Assembly: GCF_000344135.1 (NCBI RefSeq)
Contig: NZ_BAOP01000020.1
Coordinates: 27,260-91,259 of the forward strand
Length of the DNA: 64,000 nucleotides
Source of the DNA: Gordonia malaquae NBRC 108250
Lineage (GTDB): Bacteria; Actinomycetota; Actinomycetes; Mycobacteriales; Mycobacteriaceae
Direction: 5' to 3'
Position numbers and translations under genes: made by a program. Positions 20,717-28,481 of this stretch are shown here, one piece after another. Under the pieces are notes generated by a model that saw nothing but the letters and a program-made list of their open reading frames with translations, made no database searches and had not been told where the DNA came from. How positions within the stretch are numbered: the first letter of the stretch is position 1; each line of letters starts with the position of its first letter.

Positions 20717-21850
20717 CGGCGCGGGCAGGAGCGCGTCGGCGCGCGCGAGCCGTCGCACCACCGTGTTGCGGTGCGTGTACAGCCGCGCCGCCGCTTCCGC
20801 CGCATTGCATCCAGACGCGAACCACGTCCTGACACACGTCAGGACGTGGTCGTCTGCATTCGCCAAGTCGCCGAGGGTGTTGGTGATGAACTCGTCAGCG
20901 GCCGACTGGTCGTCGCCGAGGAGAGCCACGATCCGCAAGTCGTCGTAGTGCGCGACGCGGCGGGACGAACCGACACGCGCGATCACCCGCCTCACCGACA
21001 ACGCCTCGAAATGACTGCGCCGGAACCCGTCGAGATCGATACCCGTGGACCCTATCGCCACTCGCACGCCCGGATGACCGGTGACGGCGGCGCCCATCCG
21101 CAGGTCGCTCGTCGGCAGCCACACCCATAGTTCCGACGCCCCGGACACGACGGTGAGGCGTCGGCTCACGCCGCTCGCCTCCATGATCGAATCGCAGGCA
21201 GCCTCCAGTTCGTCGGGCGCAGTGCCTGGATCTCCGGTGAGGACGAGTGCCGTGTGCGGACCGTCGAGGCGATAGCGGAGTTGCGTTTCGGCGCGTTCGC
21301 GGCTGATCGGAGCGCCTTCGAGAACGAGTGCAACGGCCACCCGCCGCTGGGCGTGAGTGTCACCGGCGAGTTCAGCCCGTGCAGCGTCGATCAGTTCGGC
21401 CAACTGCTGGACGGTGTCGTCGACGAACACCGCAATGGATTCCGAGGTGACCTGCAACAGTTCGCGGAGTTCCGCGGGATCCTCGGTGAGGACAAAACAG
21501 ATCTCCATCCAGAGCCGCCACGCGACGTTCTGCGCCGTCCGGAACGAGTCCAGTGCGCCCGCGTCCAACCCACGACGAGCGAGGTCACGGATGTACGTCT
21601 CGGTCTCATCGGTGACGTTCACCGGCACCCGCGCTCCGGGCTCAGCGGAGTTGGCCGTCGCCCAATGGCGGAGGTTTCCCTCATTGATGCGCAGGGCCAC
21701 TTCGAGCAACGCGGGATCGTCGGCTATCACGTCCATTCCCGCACCACCGACCACTGCTGTATCGACCTGAGCGAGCCAGTCCGGTGGGGCTTCCAGCACC
21801 ACCTGCACACCGGCGCGGATCAGAGCTGCGACTTCAGGGGAGACACCCAC
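20657..21850 (-). CDS. Second PucR-family regulator
   Basis: 397 residues. The C-terminal helix-turn-helix (CVRTWFASGCNAAEAAARLY, then THRNTVVRRLARADALLP) is the PucR type; a GGDEF-like middle region (HTALVLTGDPGTAPDELEAA) precedes it. The N-terminal part has no family signal I recognise. It overlaps the 3' end of putP by 60 bases tail to tail and diverges from the flavin monooxygenase gene, 120 bases away. It could control the monooxygenase or putP; the shared upstream region favours the monooxygenase. Confidence 0.8.
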   Translation of the reverse strand: MGVSPEVAALIRAGVQVVLEAPPDWLAQVDTAVVGGAGMDVIADDPALLEVALRINEGNLRHWATANSAEPGARVPVNVTDETETYIRDLARRGLDAGALDSFRTAQNVAWRLWMEICFVLTEDPAELRELLQVTSESIAVFVDDTVQQLAELIDAARAELAGDTHAQRRVAVALVLEGAPISRERAETQLRYRLDGPHTALVLTGDPGTAPDELEAACDSIMEASGVSRRLTVVSGASELWVWLPTSDLRMGAAVTGHPGVRVAIGSTGIDLDGFRRSHFEALSVRRVIARVGSSRRVAHYDDLRIVALLGDDQSAADEFITNTLGDLANADDHVLTCVRTWFASGCNAAEAAARLYTHRNTVVRRLARADALLPAPLSANALHIAVALELLEWRT

Positions 21851-21903
21851 GTGGTCGATTATGCACCAGGCACGGTCGATTCCTGGTCTAGATCACCACT
21901 TGC

Positions 21904-21932
21904 AACAATTCAGGATTACAACGATCATTGTT
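21904..21932. promoter_or_regulatory. Candidate operator between the PucR gene and the monooxygenase
   Basis: AT-rich 29-bp site with exact outer arms AACAAT and ATTGTT, and an inner near-palindrome ACAACGATCATTGT. It lies about 40 bases before the monooxygenase start in a 120-base divergent gap. This is a plausible target for the adjacent PucR protein, with no direct support beyond position and symmetry. Confidence 0.35.
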
Positions 21933-21970
21933 AACAACGCCCAGTAGTCACAACCGAACGGACCAGGCAC

Positions 21971-23467
21971 ATGCCCACTGACTCCATCCTCACCGACGCA
22001 CCGCTCGACGTGCTCGTGCTCGGCGCAGGCATCTCCGGCATCGGCGCCGGCCACTACCTGCGCACCGAGCATCCGTCGAAGTCGTTCGCGATGCTCGAGT
22101 CGCGCGACGCGGTCGGCGGCACGTGGGACCTGTTCCGCTACCCCGGCATCCGCTCCGACTCCGACCTCAACACCTTCGGGTACGAGTTCAAGCCGTGGCA
22201 GGATCCGCAGTCGATCGCCGATGCGCCTCGCATCCTCGACTACCTGCGCGAGGCGATCGCCGACGACCACCTCGACGACGCGATCGTGTTCAACCGTCGT
22301 GCCATCGCCATGAACTGGTCCGAGGCCGATCAGCTGTGGAACGTGACCGTTCGTCGCAACGACTCGACCGACGACGACACGTTCAACGTCCAGGCCCGGT
22401 GGGTGTTCGCAGGCACCGGCTACTACAATTACGACGAGGGCTTCACCCCCGAGTTCCCGGGCAGCGAGAAGTTCGCCGGTCAGATCATCCACCCGCAGCA
22501 TTGGCCCGAAGACCTGGATTACAAGGGCAAGAAGGTCATCGTGATCGGGTCCGGCGCCACCGCGGTGACTCTGGTTCCGTCCATGCAGGCCGACGCCGCG
22601 CACGTCACGATGCTGCAGCGCACACCCACGTACGTGATCCCGTTGCCCCGCGAGGACGCGGTCTCGAACGCTCTCAAGAAGGTCCTCGGCGCAGACCGCG
22701 GCTACGCATTGAGCCGGCAGAAGAACATCGTGCAGCAGAAGGTTGTCTACAACCTCTGCCAGCGGTACCCGCGGCCTGCACGCGCGATCATCCGAGCCAC
22801 CAACAAGGCGCTTCTGCCCCGCGATTTCGACATCGACACCCACTTCAACCCGCCGTACAACCCGTGGGACCAGCGGCTCTGCGTGGTGCCCGACGGTGAC
22901 CTGTTCAAGGCGATCAAGAAGGGCAGTGCGTCGATCGAGACCGGTCGGATCGCGACTTTCACCGAGAAGGGCATCCGCCTGGAGGACGGCCGAGAACTCG
23001 AAGCCGACATCATCGTCACCGCCACCGGCCTCAACCTGCAGTTGTTCGGCGGCATGGAAGTGAGCCTGGACGGAGAGGCCGTCGATCTGTCGCAGACAAC
23101 CGCGTACCGCGGCATGATGCTGTCGGGTCTCCCGAACTTCGCCATGGCGATCGGCTACACCAACTCGTCGTGGACCCTCAAGATCGGGCTGCTGTGCGAG
23201 TACTTCTGCCGCGTTCTGACCTACCAGGACGCCAACGGATACACGTCGGTCCGCGCAGTTGAGCCCGAGGGCCTGGAGAAGCGCCCGCTCCTCGACTTCG
23301 GAGCAGGTTATGTGAAGCGTGCGCTCGATCGTCTTCCCAAGCAGGGAACGCAGAGCCCGTGGACGATGACGATGGCGGTCTCCTCCGACGTGAAGCAGCT
23401 CCGCAAGGGCGAGATCGTCGACGAGTTCCTCGACTACCGCAAGGCTCCGGTCGCCGCAGGCGTCTGA
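21971..23467 (+). CDS. Flavin-containing (Baeyer-Villiger type) monooxygenase
   Basis: 498 residues. It carries the FAD Rossmann motif VLVLGAGISGIGAGHYL at the N-terminus, the class B monooxygenase fingerprint FAGQIIHPQHWPED near residue 173 (F-x-G-x3-H-x3-W-P), and a second, NADPH-binding Rossmann motif VIGSGATAVTL. Such enzymes insert an oxygen atom next to ketones or oxidise soft heteroatoms using NADPH and O2. The overall length and the IRSDSDLNTFGYEFKPW segment are like the EthA group. The substrate is not predictable from sequence. It stands alone: the next gene is convergent, beyond a fold-back repeat. Confidence 0.9.
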   Translation: MPTDSILTDAPLDVLVLGAGISGIGAGHYLRTEHPSKSFAMLESRDAVGGTWDLFRYPGIRSDSDLNTFGYEFKPWQDPQSIADAPRILDYLREAIADDHLDDAIVFNRRAIAMNWSEADQLWNVTVRRNDSTDDDTFNVQARWVFAGTGYYNYDEGFTPEFPGSEKFAGQIIHPQHWPEDLDYKGKKVIVIGSGATAVTLVPSMQADAAHVTMLQRTPTYVIPLPREDAVSNALKKVLGADRGYALSRQKNIVQQKVVYNLCQRYPRPARAIIRATNKALLPRDFDIDTHFNPPYNPWDQRLCVVPDGDLFKAIKKGSASIETGRIATFTEKGIRLEDGRELEADIIVTATGLNLQLFGGMEVSLDGEAVDLSQTTAYRGMMLSGLPNFAMAIGYTNSSWTLKIGLLCEYFCRVLTYQDANGYTSVRAVEPEGLEKRPLLDFGAGYVKRALDRLPKQGTQSPWTMTMAVSSDVKQLRKGEIVDEFLDYRKAPVAAGV

Positions 23468-23483
23468 TCCGACTCGGTACGAA

Positions 23484-23650
23484 CTAGTGTCGTGTGTTGA
23501 AAGTTCCTAGACGGTTGGCGGTGCTCCGCTGTGCAGCTGGCAAGGCGGAGGAGGGAGGGATACCGGCAGGTATCGCGACCGACGACAACGCTGCCAGGTG
23601 TGCAGCGGGGTGCCGCCAACCATTAAGGAACTTTCAACACGCGACACTAG
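23484..23650. repeat. 167-bp fold-back element (MITE-like)
   Basis: The ends are 25-bp inverted repeats with one mismatch, starting CTAGTGTCG and closing CGACACTAG, with the palindromic CTAG at both outer borders. Similarity between the halves continues for another 20 or so bases (GGTTGGCGG, CCGCTG, CTGGCA), and a small ATACC-GGCA-GGTAT hairpin marks the centre at 23560-23573. No protein is credible inside. It looks like a small non-autonomous transposon; CTAG could be a 4-bp target duplication of an IS5-like enzyme, or simply part of the repeat. Confidence 0.7.
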
Positions 23651-23651
23651 A

Positions 23652-23689
23652 ACAAAGGCGGTGCACCCGTGAAGGTGCACCGCCTTTGT
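23652..23689. terminator. Hairpin terminator between monooxygenase and esterase genes
   Basis: Exact 16-bp arms (ACAAAGGCGGTGCACC and complement) around a 6-base loop, ending in CTTTGTCGTCG. It lies directly beside the fold-back element and 13 bases from the convergent esterase stop, so it can end transcripts from both sides. Confidence 0.75.
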
Positions 23690-23702
23690 CGTCGCTATGC
23701 GA

Positions 23703-24731
23703 TCAGTACAGCGAGGAGGAGATCTGCGGCCAGGAGTAGTGCAGTTCGCGCTCCCAGTAGCCCCACGAGTGAGTGCCGGTGGGACGCAGCTTGATGGTCG
23801 CGGGGATCTTGAGCTGGGCGAGACGCTGCGCCATCTGCTGAGTGCAGACGTTGGTCACCGCTTCGATGCCGCCACCCAGGATCACGCGATCGGCGAGATT
23901 GACGCTGTCCGTCGCGGTGCTGCCCGCCTCGACCGACTCGTCCTGGCCCGGAAGGCCGCTGTTGGACGACAGATACACCTTGGTGCCGCGCAGCTTCGCC
24001 GCGTTGATGTACGGGTCGTTGGCCTTCCAACCTGCGCCCTTGTACGGACCCCACATGTTCGTGGTGTCGGCACCGCCACGGCTCTCGACGACGGTCCGGA
24101 TGTACTGCTGCCCCGCCGGGTCACTCGTCCGTGCGCAACCGCTGTACGACGCCGCCGTCGTGTACAGACCAGGCGCGGCGATCGCGAGGTTGAGCACCGA
24201 GGTGCCCGCCATCGAGATGCCCGCGATGGCGTTCTTGCCGGTGGTCTTGAGCTCATCATTCAGAACGGGCGGGAGTTCCTTGGTCAGGAACGTCTCCCAC
24301 TTCTGAACGCCGAGCTTCGGGTCGGCCTTCTGCCAGTCGGTGTAGTACGAGAACGCGCCCTTGAGCGGTGTCACCACGTTCACGTGCTTGTTCGCGAAGA
24401 AGCCCGTGTAGTCGGTGCGGTTGGCCCAGCTCGCCGAGTCCTCTCCGCCGCCCGCACCGTTGAGCAGGTAGAACACCGGTGCAGGCGTGGAGTTCGCCGG
24501 GACGAGGACGTCGAGCGGGATGTCCTTCTGCATCGACGCCGAGTAGACGGTGACGAGCAGGCGGGACGGCTTGTCCAGGTCGCCGTTGTGGTAGGCGACC
24601 GGAACCGAGCTGACCACGTGTGACTCGCCTGACGACGGGTCGGCCTGTGCGATCGCGGCCGGTGCGGTGGTTCCCACCGCGGCGGCCACAGCGGCCGTGA
24701 TCAGGCATCGTGCGGTTCTCGTGAACTTCAT
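23703..24731 (-). CDS. Secreted antigen-85-like esterase (putative mycoloyltransferase)
   Basis: 342 residues. A Sec signal peptide (about residues 1-31, ending AIAQA-DPSS) is followed by an alpha/beta hydrolase of the esterase family that contains antigen 85. The oxyanion strand YLLNGAGGGEDSASWAN, the nucleophile Ser173 in GISMAG and His321 in PTGTHSWGYWERELH are visible. Mycoloyltransferases move mycolic acids from trehalose monomycolate to arabinogalactan, trehalose or proteins in the cell envelope. It is the last gene of a tight operon with four secreted proteins (12 bases after the nearest one), which suggests that these may be its partners or acceptors. Simple esterase activity is the alternative. 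Confidence 0.82.
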   Translation of the reverse strand: MKFTRTARCLITAAVAAAVGTTAPAAIAQADPSSGESHVVSSVPVAYHNGDLDKPSRLLVTVYSASMQKDIPLDVLVPANSTPAPVFYLLNGAGGGEDSASWANRTDYTGFFANKHVNVVTPLKGAFSYYTDWQKADPKLGVQKWETFLTKELPPVLNDELKTTGKNAIAGISMAGTSVLNLAIAAPGLYTTAASYSGCARTSDPAGQQYIRTVVESRGGADTTNMWGPYKGAGWKANDPYINAAKLRGTKVYLSSNSGLPGQDESVEAGSTATDSVNLADRVILGGGIEAVTNVCTQQMAQRLAQLKIPATIKLRPTGTHSWGYWERELHYSWPQISSSLY

Positions 24732-24743
24732 GGTGTGTCTTTC

Positions 24744-25985
24744 TTAGGAGCCGAAGATGTCCGACAGGCTGCCTGCCGAGCTGCCGTTGCCGCCGGGGGC
24801 GGTCGTCGTGGGCTTCGTCGTGGTCGGCGTGGTGGGGTCGGTGGTGTCGGTCGGATCCACCGGAACATCCTTGGCGGTGACCGTGACGTTCTTCGTGGTC
24901 GACTGCGCACCGATGGTCGCCTTCAATGCCACTGCACCCGGTGCGGACGGGGTCCACTGGCAGGTCGCCTTGTGATCGGCGCCGAGCGTCAGGTTCTGGC
25001 AGATCGCAGTGCCGTTCGCGGTCAGGGCAACGCTCGCACCGACAGCGGCATCCGACTCAACTGTCACCGTGACGGCGTCGCCGACCTTCGGAGCGGCACT
25101 GAGAGTGACGATCGGGGCGCCGGGCTCCGGATCGGGGTCCTTGGGCGAGACGGTTCCACCGATGGACGACGACGACCCTGCGAGGGTCGCGGTGCCGGAG
25201 TACACGGCCTTCAGCGAGTAGGCGCCCTCGTTGGACGGGGTCCAGGAGACCGTCGCCTTGCCTGCGACGACGTTCGCGGTGCCGAGCGACACGTTGTGGT
25301 TGAAGAACTCGACAGTGCCGTCTGCGACCGTCGCGGTGCTCGTGATCTTCGCGGTGACCGTTGACGGGTCACCGACCTTCGGAGCAGGGCTCACCGAGAC
25401 AGCTGTGGTGGTGGCGTCCTTCTGCGGCGGGGTCTGGACCTTGATGTTCGGCCCCTTGTCCTGGTACGTCCCGCTGCCGAGTGAACCGCCGTAGTGCATG
25501 GTGCCGACAGCGAGGTTCACTCCGGTCGGGCAGTTCTCGCCCACCTTGTACTTGAGCGAGATAGTCCGCTTCGCCCCCCATCCCGCACCGACTCCCGGAA
25601 CGCGCCACGAGGTCAAATTAGGCGATTCGAGACGGACGAAGCCGAGCTGACCAGCTGCCGCGGTGGACACCTGCACGTTCGTGGTGGCTGAATCCTCCCA
25701 CTTCGCACTGCCCTGAACGTAGTCCAGACAACCGTCTTCGAGGTCCTTGAAGTTATACACGTCCTCGAACGACCACTTGCGCTGGAATGTGGTCGACACG
25801 GTGATCGTGTCACCGATGGCGGGATTCACATCGCTCACGGTGCGCGAGAAGGCCGTGTTGCCGTCGGACCATTCAATGGTCGCGGGTGCCGCCGCTGCGA
25901 CACCGGGAGTCGACGCGATAAGGCCTGCGACGACCAACAGTCCGGTTCCGGTCGCCGCTGCGACGCGGCCCAATGATCTAGTCAT
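24744..25985 (-). CDS. Secreted GSL-tail protein with two Ig-like repeats (paralogue A)
   Basis: 413 residues. A signal peptide ends about ...GVAAAAPA. The N-terminal domain (about 36-185) is shared with the three neighbouring paralogues: DGNTAFSRTVSDVNPAIGDT, FQRKW, a Cys in DGCLDYV, GAGWGAK, a second Cys in GENCPTG, and MHYGGSLGSGTYQDKGP. Two bacterial Ig-like domains follow (about 195-280 and 290-365, each ending near a W-T/S-P-S segment), then a Pro/Thr linker (PVDPTDTTDPTTPTTT) and the tail SSAGSLSDIFGS. I do not recognise a named family. The spaced Ig repeats plus linker suggest a surface-exposed or envelope-spanning stalk. Expressed with the mycoloyltransferase-like gene 12 bases downstream. 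Confidence 0.8.
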   Translation of the reverse strand: MTRSLGRVAAATGTGLLVVAGLIASTPGVAAAAPATIEWSDGNTAFSRTVSDVNPAIGDTITVSTTFQRKWSFEDVYNFKDLEDGCLDYVQGSAKWEDSATTNVQVSTAAAGQLGFVRLESPNLTSWRVPGVGAGWGAKRTISLKYKVGENCPTGVNLAVGTMHYGGSLGSGTYQDKGPNIKVQTPPQKDATTTAVSVSPAPKVGDPSTVTAKITSTATVADGTVEFFNHNVSLGTANVVAGKATVSWTPSNEGAYSLKAVYSGTATLAGSSSSIGGTVSPKDPDPEPGAPIVTLSAAPKVGDAVTVTVESDAAVGASVALTANGTAICQNLTLGADHKATCQWTPSAPGAVALKATIGAQSTTKNVTVTAKDVPVDPTDTTDPTTPTTTKPTTTAPGGNGSSAGSLSDIFGS

Positions 25986-26006
25986 GTCTGCTGTCTCTTC
26001 CGTGTC

Positions 26007-26675
26007 TCAGCCGAACAGGCTGCCGAGGCTGCCCGTGTCGAGGCTGCCGTTTCCGCTGTTTGGATTCGTGGTTGTCGGAGTGGTTGTTCCGGTCGGCTCT
26101 TCGGTGACCGGAGGCTTCGCGACGGTGATCGTCGGTCCCTTGTCCTCGTACGTGCCCGAACCGAGGGACCCTCCGTAGTGCATCGATGTCGGCATCGCGA
26201 CACCAGTTCCACAAGATTCGCGCACGTAGAACTGCATCGAGACCGATTTCTTGCCTCCGAAGCCTGAGCCGAGGCCCTTGACGACCCACGACGTGATGCT
26301 CGGCGCGTTCACTTTGACGTATGCCTGCGGGTCTGCGGGGGTTCCCGAGCTGATCTCGACTTTGTCGGCAGGAGACGGTGATCCTCCCCAGCCTGCGCTG
26401 CCCTCGATGTATCGGAGGCAGGCCGGAACGAGTTCTTTGACGCTGTAGATGTACTCGTCGGCCCACTTGCGCTGGAACTGTGTGGTGATGGTGATCGTGT
26501 CGCCGATCTCGGGCGTGGTGTCGCTGACCAGCTGGTTGAATCGAGAGTTTCCGTCCTCCCAGTAGGTGAGGCCCTCGTCTGCCGAGGCCGATCCGCTTGA
26601 CAGTGCAACGCCGGTCGCGGCGATCGCGCAGGCGCTGAGTCCCGCCACGATCCGTCCGAACATGCTTGTAGTCAT
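26007..26675 (-). CDS. Secreted GSL-tail protein (paralogue B)
   Basis: 222 residues. A signal peptide of about 32 residues ends ...SGSASA-DEG. The body is the common domain of this cluster: YWEDGNSRFNQLVSDTTPEI, GDTITITTQFQRKWADEYIY, Cys in PACLRYI, LGSGFGGKK, Cys in RESCGTG, MHYGGSLGSGTYEDKGP. A short Thr-rich linker (TGTTTPTTTNPNSG) leads to the tail NGSLDTGSLGSLFG. The two Cys are conserved in all four paralogues and probably form a disulfide outside the cell. No Ig domain is present. It lies between paralogues C and A in the same orientation with gaps of 39 and 21 bases. Function unknown. Confidence 0.78.
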   Translation of the reverse strand: MTTSMFGRIVAGLSACAIAATGVALSSGSASADEGLTYWEDGNSRFNQLVSDTTPEIGDTITITTQFQRKWADEYIYSVKELVPACLRYIEGSAGWGGSPSPADKVEISSGTPADPQAYVKVNAPSITSWVVKGLGSGFGGKKSVSMQFYVRESCGTGVAMPTSMHYGGSLGSGTYEDKGPTITVAKPPVTEEPTGTTTPTTTNPNSGNGSLDTGSLGSLFG

Positions 26676-26714
26676 GAGGTGTTTTCTCCTGAGGAAGTTG
26701 TCGTCGATGAATGA

Positions 26715-27341
26715 CTAGGAGGAGCCGAACAGGCTGCCGATGTCGAGGCTGCCGTTGCTGCCTCCAGGCTCCGTCGGCTCCTCGACCGTGCCTTCTGCGA
26801 TCGTGATGACCGGACCCTTCTCCTTGTACGTACCGCTGCCGAGAGAGCCGCCGTAGTGCATCGTGGTCGACAGGACGTCGCCGGCCTTACACGCGTTGGT
26901 GACGCGGAAGTCCGTCGTGAGCTTCACCTTGGCGCCCCACCCACTGCCGAGACCCGTGACCTTCCAGGCGGTGATGCTGGGCGCTTCGACACGCATCCAT
27001 GATTCGTCCGCTCCCGGTTCCGAGGTGGTGACCTTGGACGTCACCAGCTTGCCCGCCCACGTCGTGGTCCCCGGCACGGACTCGATGCACGAACCAACGA
27101 GTTCCTTCACGTTGTAGATGTACTCATCGGCCCACTTGCGCTGGAACGACGTAGTCACCGTGAACGTCTCGCCGACCTTGGGGTTGTCGTTGCTGACCGT
27201 CTGTTCGAAGCGGGAGTTTCCGTCCTCCCAGTAGGTCATGGTGTCGATCGCGGCGCCGGCGGTGCCGGGCACTGCGACGATGCTCGAGAGCGCGACAGCG
27301 CTCGCGCCGACGACAAGCGCGGCGGTTCTCTTCATGGACAT
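26715..27341 (-). CDS. Secreted GSL-tail protein (paralogue C)
   Basis: 208 residues, the closest relative of paralogue B. A signal peptide ends about ...GTAGAA-IDT. The shared domain reads YWEDGNSRFEQTVSNDNPKV, FQRKWADEYIYNVKELVGSC, a WMRVEAPSITAWKVTGLGSG stretch, Cys in TNACKAG, and MHYGGSLGSGTYKEKGP. It ends after a short acidic linker in SNGSLDIGSLFGSS. An alternative start (MKRTAAL) lies two codons inside. Position in the operon and the two conserved Cys are as for B. Tandem duplication is the likely origin of B and C. Function unknown. Confidence 0.78.
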   Translation of the reverse strand: MSMKRTAALVVGASAVALSSIVAVPGTAGAAIDTMTYWEDGNSRFEQTVSNDNPKVGETFTVTTSFQRKWADEYIYNVKELVGSCIESVPGTTTWAGKLVTSKVTTSEPGADESWMRVEAPSITAWKVTGLGSGWGAKVKLTTDFRVTNACKAGDVLSTTMHYGGSLGSGTYKEKGPVITIAEGTVEEPTEPGGSNGSLDIGSLFGSS

Positions 27342-27424
27342 GCGTCAACCTGTGTTTCTGTGAATCGGGGCGCGCTGGGAGGGAGCGCAGGAACGGGGAT
27401 GGTCAGTGCGACGTGAACGGTGAC

Positions 27425-28369
27425 TTAGGATCCGCTCAAACCGCCGAGGCTTCCGGTGTAGAGACTTCCCGAGTCGAGCCCGGGCAAAGCACCGAGACTG
27501 CCTGCCGGGCTGTCGTTGATGTGGACTTTCTGGGTGATGGTGACCGGGGAGTCCGTGCCGACAACAGCCTTGACGGTGTAGTCGCCCTTCTTCTTCGGCA
27601 CCCACGTGCAGGTGACGCGGCGATTGCCGTCGAGTTTGAGGTTTCCGCACCCGTCGACGGTCTTGCCGTCGATGGTGAGGACGACCGGCGCACCGGGAAC
27701 GCCTTCGGGGTGACTGACCGTCAGGAACACATCGTTCGCAGCGAGGGCGTCCGTGGGGTTGATCGTGATCGAGGGACGGCCCGCGACGACATTCAGCATG
27801 GGACCGACGAACGGTCGGGTGTTTCCGCTCTCGAACGCCCAGGTGGTGCTCCATTCGAGACCGCCGGAATTGAGCGGGCCGAGTTCGCAGCTGCTGCCGA
27901 CGAGGTAGTCCTGCGTCCAGATCAGCGGGTCGGCCTGCCAGGAGTTCGCGCCGGGGGCGTCGATCATCGCCCATCCCGCACCCGAGGAGAACTCGCCGGG
28001 CGCCTTCGTCCCCTCGCCCTCGGGATCATTGGTGTAGGTCTTGCCGTTCACCTTCCACGTGGAGGTGTTCGGCACTGCTTCGAAGCACGTCGGATGCGTG
28101 TCCTTGATGGAGTAGACGAGCCATGCCATCTTGCGGCTCAATTTGTTCGTGATGGTGACCACGTCGCCGCGGGCGACTGTGCCACCGACGAGTGACGGGC
28201 CGCTCACCGAACGCTGGAACGACGCCGCGTCAGACTCGCCGTTGATCGGTCCGACCACGTCGGCGGCGCTGATGCCGGGGGCGCCCGTCACGACGAGCGC
28301 GGCGGCCGCTGCGGTGGTCAGCACCGCAGCGGCCGTCCGGCGTGCGAGAGAGGTCACGGGGAGGTTCAC
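27425..28369 (-). CDS. Secreted GSL-tail protein with one Ig-like repeat (paralogue D, operon head)
   Basis: About 314 residues; the most divergent paralogue. Signal peptide ends ...APGISAADV. The shared domain is still visible (FQRSVSGPSLVGG, SRKMAWLVYSIKDTHPTCFE, Cys in GSSCELG, the GGLEWSTTWAFESGNTRPFV region where the others have MHYGG). One Ig-like domain follows (about 220-290, Cys pair GCGNLKL...RVTCTWVP), then SPAGSLGALPGLDSGSL and YTGSLGGLSGS, with four GSL triplets. A GTG at 28369 is preferred because AGGAG lies 9 bases upstream; the first GTG at 28375 is too close. It is the first gene of the run leading to the esterase. Confidence 0.75.
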   Translation of the reverse strand: MNLPVTSLARRTAAAVLTTAAAAALVVTGAPGISAADVVGPINGESDAASFQRSVSGPSLVGGTVARGDVVTITNKLSRKMAWLVYSIKDTHPTCFEAVPNTSTWKVNGKTYTNDPEGEGTKAPGEFSSGAGWAMIDAPGANSWQADPLIWTQDYLVGSSCELGPLNSGGLEWSTTWAFESGNTRPFVGPMLNVVAGRPSITINPTDALAANDVFLTVSHPEGVPGAPVVLTIDGKTVDGCGNLKLDGNRRVTCTWVPKKKGDYTVKAVVGTDSPVTITQKVHINDSPAGSLGALPGLDSGSLYTGSLGGLSGS

Positions 28370-28481
28370 GTGCACGAGCTCCTGTTGATCGATCGAACGA
28401 GAGATTCATGTCACCGTACGGTCACGAACGTGAATTCCGTCATTCAGATCGGGAAGCTGGCACGATTTTGCGCGACCCCGA

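Noticed and set aside
23494..23739. 81-residue frame inside the fold-back element
   Set aside because: It runs through the inverted repeats and the terminator hairpin; the peptide is repeat-derived.
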